Numbered from the stretch's first letter, positions 23,744 to 32,962 are shown. The stretch is 64,000 nt of DNA from Subdoligranulum sp. (GCA_004555405.1 SFIE01000007.1:98168-162167), one strand, 5' to 3'. The notes: generated by a model not told the origin, from the letters alone. Made by a program: numbers and translations.

Positions 23744-26700
23744 AAGCGCCTCCGGCGCACAAGGCCCACCGCCCCCAGCACAGCGCCGCCCAGCACCACC
23801 GCCAGCGCCCCCGGCGCAGCCTGCCCGCGCACGCCGGTGGGCACGGCGATCTCGCGCCGGTTGGTGTAGGTGATGATGCGCCGCCCGTCACGGTTCTCCT
23901 CGCTCACGGCGGTGGTGTAGCCCTCGGCGCTCAGGTCCTCTTGCTTTACGGTGATGGGGGTCTGGCTTTCAGGCTGCGGCTCAAACACATAACTGCCGCC
24001 GCTTTGCAGCGTGAATTCCCGCGCTGCCGATGCTTCGCCCGGGGCACTCCCGGCCAGCAGCGCCGAAAACGCCACCCGGCGGTTTTTCTGCGCCATGTTG
24101 CCCTGCATCACCAGCCGCACCTCGGTGACCACGGCCTTTTCCCACTGGGCATACAGGCGGTTGGTTTCGGGGTTTACGCTGTTCACACGGATCACATCCC
24201 CCGGCTTTAGCACATCCCCGCCCTGCTTTTGGCGGCTCCAGCCCATCAGCACATAGCCCGGCTTTTGGGGGGCAGGGTCTTCGATGGTATAGTCCTGGCT
24301 TTGTGCGGGCAGCGCCACGGTTTTTTCCGCTGCACCGGCTGCATCGCTGCCGCCGTTATAGTCATACACAAGGCTTGTGCCCGCAGGCTGCGGCGGCATG
24401 GCCCACTGGGCATACAGCACGGTGTCCTGCCCGGGCATCACAAAGCTTTCACCGGGCTTGAACAAGGGTCCTTTTCCCTGGGCATCCGCACTCCAGCCCA
24501 AAAATCCCAGGCTGTTCTTTGGCGGCGTCCACTCGGGCGGGGCCGTGCGCAGCCGCACGGCGGTGCCTGCGCCAAATCGGTCGGTTTCTGTAAACATTTC
24601 CCCGCCTGCCAGACCGGGGCTGTAGTGCAAAGCGCAGCTGGTTTCGCTGGCCCACAGCGCCGTGAGGGTGAGATCGCTTTGCACCGGCGTTAAAAAGCTG
24701 AAGGGCTTTTCCTCCATGCTCCAGCCCAAAAAGCGCCAGCCCTCCCGCACAGGCTCACTGCCCGGCTTTTGCGCCAGCTTGCCGCGCTCTACAAGCTGAT
24801 CGTCAAGATCCGCGCCCTCGGGGGCTGTGCCCCCCGCAAGCTCGAACCGCACACGGAACACCGGCTCTTTCCACAGCGCATACAGCGCCAGCTCTCCTGC
24901 CGGCATCACCCCCGCCTTCAGGTCAAAGGGTTCGCCCTGCCCCAGATTGTTTTCGTACCACCCGGCAAACACAAGGCCGCTGTCACTGGGATGCACGGGC
25001 GTGTGCTGCTGGGCCGCCAGCGGGGCCTGATAGGGCAGGGTCACGGTTTTTTCTTCATCGCCTGCGCTGTAAAATCGCAGCTGATATTGTCGGCGGTCGT
25101 AGTAGAGCTCAAATCCATAGCTGCCGTTTTCCAGCCGCTTTTCCCGGCTGCCCACCGCCGGGCTTTTTTGGGTGTTCAGCACAAAGCCCTGCAGATCATA
25201 GCAGTCGTTCTGGCCCAGCTTCCAGCCGGTTTCGTTGCTGCGAAAGCTGTCGGTATGATGCAGCTCCCAGCCGGAACCCTGCAAATTCTGCACATAATAG
25301 CGCAGCTCATGCACCACACTGCCGCTTTCGGCTTTCCAGTAAAATTTGTTGGGGTTTTTGCTGTCACCCGGGGCGGGCATGGTGGCAATGCCGGTTTGAT
25401 ACTGGCTGCCGTTGGGGGTTATGCGCCAGGCATCCGGCCATTTTTCGTCCACCCGGCTGGGCCATTTGTCGGCAATGTCTGCGCCGTAGCGCGCCGTGAT
25501 GGTCAGCTCGGGGATCAGGCTTGCGGTGCCCATGACCCCCGGGCGGTAAAACTGCACGGTGTACACCTTGCGGTCATAATACACCGGGATCACAGTACTG
25601 CCGCTGCCCTGCACGGTTTCGGCCGGGGGCGTCTGGCGCAGCGTAAAATGCTGGTAGCGGTTTTCTTCGGCCTGGGCCTGCACCTGCGTGCCTGCCGGGG
25701 CTGTGTGCTGGCGCACCTCGGCCAGCGTGTAGCCATCGTTATCCGCATTCTGCTGCCAGTAGGCCACGCGGTATACAACGCTTTGGGCTTTCCAGCCCGC
25801 ATACAGCACAAGGTCGCTGTTTACTGGCTGGCCCGGCGTGTAGCCCTGGGTGCAGGCCGCATCCGTGAACCAGCCTGTGAACTGATAGCCCTGCCGCACG
25901 GCGGCGGGCAGCTGGGGCGCAGGCGCACCCGGCATCACATACACCGGGGCCGGGGGCGTGCCCTCCGGGGCCTGCGGGGTGATCCAGCACACGGTTTTCA
26001 GCACCGGATACAGCCGCAGCGGCTGCAGGGTGAGCGCCGGTGCGCTGACAGCCTCGCCCCCGGGGGTGGTGCTCCAGCCGGTAAGCGCCATGCCTGCCGG
26101 GGCGGCAAACGCCACCTGCTGCCAGTTTACGGCGTCATTGGCATTCTCATAGGTTTGGGTGAACAGCACCGCACCGCCTGTGGGCTGCGAGAAGTAATAC
26201 ACGGTGTACACCCTGTGCCAGCGCGCTGTGTAAATGAAAACCACATCCTCGTCCAGCGGCGGCACAGGCGCGGAAAAATCGCACGCTTCGCCGTTTTCGT
26301 TCAACCAGCCCTCAAACACCGCACCCTCCTGCACCGGGTCGGCCAGCGGCGCGGGCGTTTCGCCCGGATACAGCACCTGCTCGCTCACAAGGGCTTCGCC
26401 CGCATAAAAGCGCAGCGTAGCGGTGTGGGCCTCGGGCTCGGTGGGCAGTATGATATTCGCCGGCTGCACGGGCGTCTCGGGCGGGGCTTCGGCGGGCGGC
26501 GTTTCCGCGGGCGGGGCGGCTTCGCAGGATGCATCATCCGGCTGCAAGGGCTCGGGTAATGCTTCAGAGGGCGCTTCTTCCGGCGGCTCTTCCGGCTGCG
26601 GTTCGGGTTCCGGCGGCTGCTTCTCCTCCAGCGGCCCCGGCTGCGGTTCGGGTTCCGGCGGCACCTCCTCAGCCAGCACCTCCTCTTCCGGCGGCTGCGC

Positions 26701-26853
26701 CGGGGCGAAAAATTCTTCCTCCGGCAGGGCGCTTTGGGCCTCCTGGGCGGCCTGCTCGGCATGGGCGGCCTGCGCCCCGCTTACAGCAGGCCCGGCGGCC
26801 AGCATCAGCGCCAAAGCAAAACTGACAAATCGGTTCCAAACAGAGTGTTTCAT
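23740..26853 (-). CDS. large InlB-repeat surface adhesin, likely pilus tip
   Basis: 1037 aa. Signal peptide to about residue 30, then a Pro/Glu-rich stalk (about 40-140). About seven Listeria-Bacteroides (InlB B) type repeats follow, recognised by F-x-GW and LY-x-(G/A/L)W pairs such as FTGWFTD...LYAGWK and FLGWSADAQG...LYAQWA. A DUF7601-like module precedes the sorting signal AVPTG (about residue 1003), a hydrophobic segment and RRRRL. First gene of the pilus operon. Repeat adhesins at this place usually form the tip or bind host or microbial surfaces. The ligand is unknown. Confidence 0.82.
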   Translation of the reverse strand: MKHSVWNRFVSFALALMLAAGPAVSGAQAAHAEQAAQEAQSALPEEEFFAPAQPPEEEVLAEEVPPEPEPQPGPLEEKQPPEPEPQPEEPPEEAPSEALPEPLQPDDASCEAAPPAETPPAEAPPETPVQPANIILPTEPEAHTATLRFYAGEALVSEQVLYPGETPAPLADPVQEGAVFEGWLNENGEACDFSAPVPPLDEDVVFIYTARWHRVYTVYYFSQPTGGAVLFTQTYENANDAVNWQQVAFAAPAGMALTGWSTTPGGEAVSAPALTLQPLRLYPVLKTVCWITPQAPEGTPPAPVYVMPGAPAPQLPAAVRQGYQFTGWFTDAACTQGYTPGQPVNSDLVLYAGWKAQSVVYRVAYWQQNADNDGYTLAEVRQHTAPAGTQVQAQAEENRYQHFTLRQTPPAETVQGSGSTVIPVYYDRKVYTVQFYRPGVMGTASLIPELTITARYGADIADKWPSRVDEKWPDAWRITPNGSQYQTGIATMPAPGDSKNPNKFYWKAESGSVVHELRYYVQNLQGSGWELHHTDSFRSNETGWKLGQNDCYDLQGFVLNTQKSPAVGSREKRLENGSYGFELYYDRRQYQLRFYSAGDEEKTVTLPYQAPLAAQQHTPVHPSDSGLVFAGWYENNLGQGEPFDLKAGVMPAGELALYALWKEPVFRVRFELAGGTAPEGADLDDQLVERGKLAQKPGSEPVREGWRFLGWSMEEKPFSFLTPVQSDLTLTALWASETSCALHYSPGLAGGEMFTETDRFGAGTAVRLRTAPPEWTPPKNSLGFLGWSADAQGKGPLFKPGESFVMPGQDTVLYAQWAMPPQPAGTSLVYDYNGGSDAAGAAEKTVALPAQSQDYTIEDPAPQKPGYVLMGWSRQKQGGDVLKPGDVIRVNSVNPETNRLYAQWEKAVVTEVRLVMQGNMAQKNRRVAFSALLAGSAPGEASAAREFTLQSGGSYVFEPQPESQTPITVKQEDLSAEGYTTAVSEENRDGRRIITYTNRREIAVPTGVRGQAAPGALAVVLGGAVLGAVGLVRRRRL

Positions 26854-26976
26854 ATCGGCAGCATTCCTTTCCGGCAGGGTGGCCTTTGCATGGTTTGTAT
26901 ACGCCGTCTGCCCGGCTTATGCCTTGATGGTACCAGAAAGTGTTTGCAGCATTTGGTCAGAATCTGTCCTCGGTGC

Positions 26977-27004
26977 TTGATTTTTTTGAAAAGTATGGTA
27001 TGAT
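26977..27004 (+). promoter_or_regulatory. predicted promoter of the Fur-type gene
   Basis: TTGATT (26977-26982), 16-bp spacer, TATGAT (26999-27004) with an extended -10 TGG. TAATCATTA at about 27036-27044 is a small palindrome between promoter and gene that might be a Fur-type site, but it is short. Confidence 0.5.
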
Positions 27005-27114
27005 AGAATCAATTAAGCAATAATAGTTCTTGTTAATCATTACGTGATGTAAAAACCCTGTGGTTTTTTGCCGTTTTCCCCCGCAAAAAGCCCGCCAAGG
27101 AAACGAGGTATGTT

Positions 27115-27513
27115 ATGGCAGTAAAGATCCGCCGCAGCGAGCAGCGCGAATTGGTGCTGCAGGCCGTTTTGGCCCGTAAAGACCATCCCACCGCCGAAGC
27201 CGTGTTCAAATCGCTGCACGAACAGGCCCCCCACCTGAGCCTGGGCACGGTGTACCGCAACCTGAATCTTCTGGCTGGCCTTGGCCAGATCCGCCGGGTG
27301 CCCATTCCCGGCCAGCCCGATCATTTTGACTCCACGCTGGAGCAGCACGCGCATTTTCGCTGCACCCAGTGCGGCGCTGTGTTTGACCTGTCCGTGGCAA
27401 GCGATTTTGATCCCTGCACAGCGGCCTACCCCTGCGGCTGCCGCCTGACCGGCTATGAACTGGTGTTCAGCGGCGTGTGTGCCGAATGCTGCGCCGCCGA
27501 AAAGAAAAACTGA
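27115..27513 (+). CDS. Fur/PerR-family metalloregulator
   Basis: 132 aa. Winged helix with HPTAEAVFKSLHEQAPHLSLGTVYRNLNLLAGLGQI, the family recognition region. The dimerisation domain follows, with HFDSTLEQHAHFRCTQCG and GVCAECC. Both CxxC pairs for the structural zinc are present. His and Asp residues in the HAHF and DHFD segments fit the regulatory metal site. I cannot separate Fur, PerR and Zur from sequence alone. It is divergent from the pilus operon with a 261-bp gap, so metal or peroxide control of the pilus is possible. Confidence 0.88.
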   Translation: MAVKIRRSEQRELVLQAVLARKDHPTAEAVFKSLHEQAPHLSLGTVYRNLNLLAGLGQIRRVPIPGQPDHFDSTLEQHAHFRCTQCGAVFDLSVASDFDPCTAAYPCGCRLTGYELVFSGVCAECCAAEKKN

Positions 27514-27566
27514 AGGTGCGCCGCAAAAGCCTGCTTTTTTAAGGCGGGCACTTTCTAAGAAAACGC

Positions 27567-27618
27567 CAGGGCCGCCCTGCCGCAAGGATATTTCCTGCGG
27601 CGGGGCGGCCCTGATTTT
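27567..27618 (+). terminator. terminator of the Fur-type gene
   Basis: CAGGGCCGCCC/GGGCGGCCCTG with an inner CCGCAAGGA/TCCTGCGG stem, followed by ATTTTGC. The T-run is short, the stem long. Confidence 0.65.
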
Positions 27619-27630
27619 GCAAAATGCGAC

Positions 27631-27666
27631 AAAAACCCCCGGTTCAACTGGCTTTTGAACCGGGGG
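27631..27666 (-). terminator. terminator of the ThDP enzyme gene
   Basis: On the minus strand CCCCCGGTTCAA pairs with TTGAACCGGGGG around a short loop and is followed by TTTTTG. Confidence 0.85.
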
Positions 27667-27710
27667 CCAAACATTTATATGGAGACTTTCAGATTTTTAA
27701 AGCGGCCGAA

Positions 27711-29558
27711 TTATGCCTTGTGGGTGTGGCCGTGGTCAGGTGCATGGAACTCGCCGTTCTCGTCGGGACGGAGCTTGCCGTTCTTGATGCCTGCCTTGGG
27801 AGTGTAGATATCGTTGATGTTCCAGCAGCCGGGGGTGGGAACCACAATGTTCTCCATGGGGGCTTCTACCAGGAAGGGCTTGCCGGCCTTGGCCATTTCC
27901 ACAGCCTTCTTCATGGCGGGCAGGAACTCATCGGCGCTGTTCACGCGAACGCTGTCCACACCGTAAGCCTTGGCAACTTCTTCCCACTTGGGGTTGTAGC
28001 TCTGGCCATCGGGAGTCTGGAACACGGTGCCGAAGGCATGGCCATAGTTGCCGTTCTCCAGGCCGTTGATGGTGCCGAACTTGCTGTTGTCCATCACAAC
28101 CCAGATGGCGGGGATGCCCTGCTCTACGGCGGTGGCCATCACGCAGGGGTTGGCAGCGCCAAAGCCGCCGTCACCGGTCAGGGTCAGGGCAATGCGGCCC
28201 TGCTTCTTGGCTGCCACTGCGCCGCCCAGAACGGCAGCTGCACCAAAGCCCATGGTGGCAAGGCCAGAGCAGTGATGAATGGTGCCGGGAACGTTCACAT
28301 CAAATTCCTGTGCAACGCCGTTCTTGTTCCAGCCCACATCGGTAAAGATGTAAGCGTCCTCGGGAATGGCCTCCTTGACATCCTTCAGGATACGCTGAGG
28401 AGTCATGGGGAAGCGGCTGTCGTTGCTGATAGCCTCGTTGCTCTTCTTGAAGTCTGCCTTGCTCTTGGCAATGGCAGCCAGCAGCTCGGGGTTCTTTTTG
28501 CCTTCGGGAACCAGCGTCTTGGCGGCAGCCAGGATCTGCTTCAGGGCGTGCTTTGCATCGGCAATGGCGCCGATCTCAACAGGATAGTTGCGGCCGATCT
28601 CAGAGGGATCAATGTCGATCTGCATGAACTTGGTCTTGCGCTCGTCGAAGGTCACGCCGGGGTACCAGCTGGAGGAGTCGGCCTCGCCAAAGCGGGTGCC
28701 GATGGCCAGAATGTAGTCGGCGTTCTTGGTCAGGCTGTGGGTGAAGTCCAGGCCCCAGAAGCCGGTCTGGCCCACCATCAGGGGATGGTTGTCGGGCAGG
28801 CAGCTCTGGCCCATCAGGGTGCGGGCCACGGGGATCTCCAGGAACTCAGCCAGTGCAGCCAGCTCTTCGGAAGCCTGGCTCAGCAGCACGCCGCCGCCTG
28901 CGTAGATCACGGGGTTCTTGGCGTTTACCAGATTCTCGGCGATCTTCATAGCGGTGTCGGGGTCCAAACCGGGGCGAATGGTTTCATGGCTGTCCATGTA
29001 GGTGCGCTCCCACAGGAAGTCCTCGGTTTCGTAGCTGAACATATCCATGGGGATATCGATCACAACGGGGCCGGGGCGGCCGGACTCTGCCAGACGGAAT
29101 GCCTTGTCCAGAATGTAGGGCAGGCTTTCCGCATCGTCAATGCGCCAAACGCGCTTGGCAATGGGCTCAAACAGGCGGTACTGGGTGGCATCGCCGTGCA
29201 TGATCACTTCCTGATGGGCATGGCGGCCAAAGTAGTAGCTGGGCACATCGCCGCAGATCACCACCATGGGAATGCTGTCCAGGCTGGCGTTGGCAACGCC
29301 GGTTAGGGTGTTGGTGAGGCCGGGTCCCAGATGGCACATCAGCACGGAAGCCTTGTGCGTCAGGCGGGCGTAGCCGTCGGCTGCATGGGCAGCGATCTGC
29401 TCGTGGCGGGTAGAAATAAACTTCAGCTTGGTGGCGCGGCTCATGCCGTCCAGCAGGCCGATCACGGTGTGGCCGCACAGGCCGAATACATACTCAACGC
29501 CGCGGCGCTCGAGATAGTCAACAATGCGGTCAGAAACGAGTTTCTTGTTCTCAGACAT
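27711..29558 (-). CDS. thiamine diphosphate-dependent enzyme (acetolactate synthase-like superfamily)
   Basis: 615 aa, three-domain ThDP enzyme. The cofactor-activating Glu53 lies in STRHEQIAAHAADGYAR. Domain 2 has VIYAGGGVLLSQASEELA. The ThDP motif GDGGFGAANP...VVMDN lies in the C-terminal domain. Substrates could be pyruvate or another 2-oxo acid or acyl donor; I cannot choose among acetolactate synthase, sulfoacetaldehyde acetyltransferase-like and related subfamilies. The tail GEFHAPDHGHTHKA is His-rich, which is unusual. It is monocistronic, with a LysR-type gene upstream in the same direction. Confidence 0.8.
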   Translation of the reverse strand: MSENKKLVSDRIVDYLERRGVEYVFGLCGHTVIGLLDGMSRATKLKFISTRHEQIAAHAADGYARLTHKASVLMCHLGPGLTNTLTGVANASLDSIPMVVICGDVPSYYFGRHAHQEVIMHGDATQYRLFEPIAKRVWRIDDAESLPYILDKAFRLAESGRPGPVVIDIPMDMFSYETEDFLWERTYMDSHETIRPGLDPDTAMKIAENLVNAKNPVIYAGGGVLLSQASEELAALAEFLEIPVARTLMGQSCLPDNHPLMVGQTGFWGLDFTHSLTKNADYILAIGTRFGEADSSSWYPGVTFDERKTKFMQIDIDPSEIGRNYPVEIGAIADAKHALKQILAAAKTLVPEGKKNPELLAAIAKSKADFKKSNEAISNDSRFPMTPQRILKDVKEAIPEDAYIFTDVGWNKNGVAQEFDVNVPGTIHHCSGLATMGFGAAAVLGGAVAAKKQGRIALTLTGDGGFGAANPCVMATAVEQGIPAIWVVMDNSKFGTINGLENGNYGHAFGTVFQTPDGQSYNPKWEEVAKAYGVDSVRVNSADEFLPAMKKAVEMAKAGKPFLVEAPMENIVVPTPGCWNINDIYTPKAGIKNGKLRPDENGEFHAPDHGHTHKA

Positions 29559-29696
29559 TTTGAAGATCCATCCTTTCCTGATTGCTTCTTCGTTGCAAAA
29601 ATTCTCTCAAGAGCCGCTGCTTGCTTCGGCTCTTACCAGCATTTTTCCAAAAGCTGCCGGCCTTTCAGCGGGCCCGCAATCTCTCTTCTGGTATTT

Positions 29697-29726
29697 ACTA
29701 TATCGGTTTTTCTTCAAAAAGTCTAA
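29697..29726 (-). promoter_or_regulatory. predicted promoter of the ThDP enzyme gene
   Basis: On the minus strand TTAGAC (29721-29726), 18-bp spacer, TATAGT (29697-29702). Confidence 0.5.
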
Positions 29727-29734
29727 TACCAAGT

Positions 29735-29745
29735 ATTCATTGAAT
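29735..29745. promoter_or_regulatory. ATTCATTGAAT palindrome, candidate LysR site
   Basis: A perfect 5-1-5 palindrome directly upstream of the predicted -35 of the ThDP gene. Its position fits activation by the neighbouring LysR-type protein. Confidence 0.4.
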
Positions 29746-29775
29746 CATGCAAAAAAGCCATGAATTTTCCGGGGC

Positions 29776-30693
29776 TCACTGGCCGTTCATGCTCAACAGA
29801 TACTCATCGAACACCCTGCCGTGCTGCACCACAAAATCGCGGAAGCGCACAGCGGCGGGCGGCAGATAGCTTTGCCTGTTCCATAAAAGATAGATCTTGC
29901 GCGGGTCCGGGCCTGCGTTTTCAATGGGCAGCGCTTTTACATTATAAGGCATGGCCCCCAGCGGCCTTGGCACAATGGCGATGCCTTGATTGGCCGCCAC
30001 CAGGCCATAGATCACATGGTCCTGCAGGGTCTCCGATACCATTTTGGGGTGAATGTCCAGCCGCTCAAACTCGGCGTCCAGCACGCGGCGTATCTGGCTG
30101 GCGGTGGTATAATGAATAAAACGCTCGCCGTCGATCTCTTTTAAATCCACACTGCTCTGGTTGGCCAGGCGGTGGTTTTTGGATACCAGCAGCACCATTT
30201 CGTGATGCCCCACCAGCGCGCGATTGATCAACGGGCTGTCGATGTTGGTGGAAAACGCCAGATCGATCTCGCCCTGCAGCACCTGACGGCTGATCTCATC
30301 ATAGGTGCTCACCTGACTGATCTGAAAGTTCACATTGGTGCGGCCCGTTTCCGAGATATAAAACACCGTCATATACGAAATAAAGGCGCTCAGACTGGGC
30401 GGCACCGCAATGTTCAGCGTGCCGGTGTTGGGGTCAACATAATCCCGCAGGCGCTGGCAGCCCTCGCCCAGCGTGTCCAGCGCCTGCTCCACAAAGGGCA
30501 AAAACATCTGGCCGTATTTGGTCAGCTTTACATTGCGCCCCTGGCGCATAAAAAGCTCTACCCCCAGCTCTGCTTCCAGCTCTTTGATCGAGTGGCTCAG
30601 GCTGGACTGGCTGATCAGCAGTTTTTCCGAAGCCTTGGTAAAATGCTCCAGCTCGGCGATCATGCGAAAATATTCCAGCTGCTTCAAATTCAT
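29776..30693 (-). CDS. LysR-family transcriptional regulator
   Basis: 305 aa. The N-terminal helix-turn-helix (NLKQLEYFRMIAELEHFTKASEKLLISQSSLSHSIKELE) is followed by a typical co-inducer domain with LNIAVPPSLSAFISYM and GEIDLAFSTN. AGGAGGG precedes the ATG at 30693. It lies 217 bp upstream of the ThDP enzyme gene in the same direction and diverges from a DMT permease gene, so it may control either or both. Confidence 0.9.
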   Translation of the reverse strand: MNLKQLEYFRMIAELEHFTKASEKLLISQSSLSHSIKELEAELGVELFMRQGRNVKLTKYGQMFLPFVEQALDTLGEGCQRLRDYVDPNTGTLNIAVPPSLSAFISYMTVFYISETGRTNVNFQISQVSTYDEISRQVLQGEIDLAFSTNIDSPLINRALVGHHEMVLLVSKNHRLANQSSVDLKEIDGERFIHYTTASQIRRVLDAEFERLDIHPKMVSETLQDHVIYGLVAANQGIAIVPRPLGAMPYNVKALPIENAGPDPRKIYLLWNRQSYLPPAAVRFRDFVVQHGRVFDEYLLSMNGQ

Positions 30694-30961
30694 GCGTAAA
30701 AGCCCTCCTATCACAGGGCGCGCTGTGCGGGCCCCGGAAACTCTGAAAACAATGATGCCAAAATCATTCTATGCTTTTATTATAGGCAGACGAAGGCTTT
30801 TCTGCAAGGCATAAATGCCTCGCACAAAAGCCGGACCTATAGATTTTCAGCATGAAAAATTGTGCATTTTGTATTGGACATTCCACGCTTTGCGGCGGTA
30901 CAATAGAATGGGCCGTTTGAAGGGCCGCATGGCTGTACGGAACAAACAGGGAGAAATCACC

Positions 30962-31861
30962 ATGAAGCAGGATCTGAAAACCACCGCAGGCGTATACCTG
31001 ATGCTGCTGGCCACCTTCTTTTTGTGGGGCAGCGTGTATGTGGCGGGCAAATATCTGGCCGGCAGCCTTCCTTCGCCGTTTATCTCGGCGGCACGGGCGT
31101 GCATTGGCTGTTTGCCCCTTTGGCTGATGGCAAGGCCCTGCCGTGCCGTCAGAATTGAAAAAGCCGACCGCAAATATTTTCTGCTGGTGGGCATTATGGG
31201 CTACTATCTTACCTTTGTGATCAACCAATTGGGCGTTGCCCGGGCGGGGGCCAGCCTTTCGGCGCTGATCAACACCGTGAACCCGGTGACCATTGCGCTG
31301 CTGGCGGCCCTGATCTTAAAAGAGCCCATCCGCCGGGTGCAGATCGTGTGCCTTGTACTGGCCATTGCGGGGGCCTGGGTGGTGCTGGCCGGGGCCGAAA
31401 CCGGCGGCCAGCTGCTGGGGCTGGTGCTGGTGCTGCTTTCCGTGCTCACCTGGGGCATCGCCTCGGTGTATATCCGCAGGCTCACCGCAAAGTATCCGGC
31501 CATTCTGGTTACTTTTTACGGAATGCTCATCAGCACGGTGTTTCATATTCCCACGGCGGCTTTTTCCGCCGTAAAGGCGGGCGGGCTGCAGCTGAGCGCG
31601 CACAGCGTGCTTTTGCTTTTGTATCTCGGCATTTGCACCAGCGGGCTGGCCCAGTTTTTGTGGAGCCGCTCACTCTCGCTGCTGCCCGCCACCACCTGCA
31701 GCCTGTTTTATCCGCTGCAGCCGGTGTTTTCAGCCTTGCTGGGCGTGTGGTTTCTGGGGGAAAGCTTTGGGCCCAACTTCTGGTGGGGCCTTTTGCTGAT
31801 CGGAGGCGACATTGTCTTAAACTGCTTGGACGGCATTCATCAGCAGAAAGCAGCGAAATAA
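30962..31861 (+). CDS. EamA/DMT-family permease
   Basis: 299 aa with ten hydrophobic segments in two EamA repeats: FLWGSVYVAGKYLAGSLPSPFISAARA opens the first, and LVLVLLSVLTWGIASVYIRRLTAKYPA the second. The second ends in FYPLQPVFSALLGVWFLGE, the usual E-rich helix pair. Start at 30962 after AGGGAGAAATCACC. It is probably a metabolite or amino acid exporter; the substrate is unknown. Divergent from the LysR-type gene, which is the most likely regulator. Confidence 0.87.
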   Translation: MKQDLKTTAGVYLMLLATFFLWGSVYVAGKYLAGSLPSPFISAARACIGCLPLWLMARPCRAVRIEKADRKYFLLVGIMGYYLTFVINQLGVARAGASLSALINTVNPVTIALLAALILKEPIRRVQIVCLVLAIAGAWVVLAGAETGGQLLGLVLVLLSVLTWGIASVYIRRLTAKYPAILVTFYGMLISTVFHIPTAAFSAVKAGGLQLSAHSVLLLLYLGICTSGLAQFLWSRSLSLLPATTCSLFYPLQPVFSALLGVWFLGESFGPNFWWGLLLIGGDIVLNCLDGIHQQKAAK

Positions 31862-31911
31862 ACTTGCATTTTTCGGCGGGTGTGTTACACTGTAAACGCC
31901 AAAAACATACA

Positions 31912-32004
31912 TCCGGGGAGTCCGCCTTTGCGGGCTGAGAGGAAAGCGCCCAAGGCTTTCGACCCGCTTTACCTGATTTGGATCATGCCAACGAAGGGAA
32001 CATA
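31912..32004 (+). promoter_or_regulatory. TPP riboswitch (THI element)
   Basis: The conserved CTGAGAGG, ACCTGATttGGATCATGCCAACGAAGGGA pattern of the thiamine pyrophosphate aptamer is present in order, with CCGGGGAGTCC at the 5' side. Confidence 0.95.
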
Positions 32005-32021
32005 GCCTACGGCTTACCTGC

Positions 32022-32064
32022 GCCGCTCATGCTCTCTTTTAAGGTGGGCATGAGCGGCTTTTGA
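32022..32064 (+). terminator. expression-platform terminator of the TPP riboswitch
   Basis: GCCGCTCATGC and GCATGAGCGGC pair across 15 nt and are followed by TTTTGATTT. Transcription would stop here when TPP is bound. Confidence 0.8.
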
Positions 32065-32152
32065 TTTGGGGCCGCACCATGCCGCATTCGATATTTTTCC
32101 GCAGCACATTGAGGGCACCGCCTTGTGCTGCAATGCTGAAAGGAGCAACACG

Positions 32153-32962
32153 ATGAAAACAGCATTGACCATTGCAGGAAGCGATTCCTGCGGAGGCGCC
32201 GGTATTCAGGCAGATTTGAAAAGCATGACGATGAACGGCGTGTACGCCATGAGCGCCATCACCGCACTGACTGCCCAGAACACCACCGGCGTGACCGCCA
32301 TTCAAGAGGCTACCCCTGCGTTTTTGCAGGCGCAGCTGGACGCCGTGTTCACGGATATTTTCCCCGATGCCGTAAAAGTCGGCATGGTTTCCAGCGCCGG
32401 GCTGATCCATGTGATCGCCCAGTCGCTGCGCCGCTATCAGGCCAAAAACATTGTGGTGGACCCCGTGATGGTGGCCACCAGCGGCAGCCGCCTTTTGCGT
32501 GAGGATGCCATGGACGCCCTGCAGAAAGAGATGCTGCCCATGGCCTGCGTGATCACCCCCAACATTCCCGAGGCCGAGCTTTTGTGCGGCCACGCCATCA
32601 CCAGCGCACAGGGCATGGAACAGGCCGCCGCCGAGATCGGCGAAAAGCTGGGCTGCCCCGTGCTGCTCAAGGGCGGGCATCAGCTCAACGATGCCAACGA
32701 TCTTTTGTGGCAAAACGGCAAGATCCGCTGGTTCAACGGCAGCCGCATCGATAACCCCAACACCCACGGCACCGGCTGCACGCTTTCCAGCGCCATTGCG
32801 GCCAATCTGGCCAAGGGCTACCCGCTGGAGCAGGCCGTGGAAATGGCCAAGGCTTATATCAGCGGCGCGCTGGCCGCCATGCTGGATCTGGGCAAGGGCT
32901 CCGGCCCCATGGATCACGCCTTTGACCTGAAGCCCGAATATCGAAAGGAGTACGCCCAGTGA
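32153..32962 (+). CDS. thiD: hydroxymethylpyrimidine/phosphomethylpyrimidine kinase
   Basis: 269 aa. Ribokinase-like fold with the opening LTIAGSDSCGGAGIQADLKSM, PVMVATSG, the PNIPEAELLCG block and the C-terminal anion hole and base NTHGTGCTLSSAIAANLAKG. It phosphorylates HMP twice to HMP-PP for thiamine synthesis. AAAGGAGCAACACG precedes the ATG. It is under the TPP riboswitch and overlaps the transporter gene by 4 bp. Confidence 0.95.
   Translation: MKTALTIAGSDSCGGAGIQADLKSMTMNGVYAMSAITALTAQNTTGVTAIQEATPAFLQAQLDAVFTDIFPDAVKVGMVSSAGLIHVIAQSLRRYQAKNIVVDPVMVATSGSRLLREDAMDALQKEMLPMACVITPNIPEAELLCGHAITSAQGMEQAAAEIGEKLGCPVLLKGGHQLNDANDLLWQNGKIRWFNGSRIDNPNTHGTGCTLSSAIAANLAKGYPLEQAVEMAKAYISGALAAMLDLGKGSGPMDHAFDLKPEYRKEYAQ

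Noticed and set aside
24769-26559. A 596-codon plus-strand open frame inside the large adhesin gene
   Set aside because: It is the complement of InlB-repeat coding sequence with strong GC bias. No family resemblance is seen.
27032-27048. A Fur/Per box upstream of the Fur-type gene
   Set aside because: Only TAATCATTA is palindromic; the match to a 7-1-7 or 15-bp box is too short to call as a feature.
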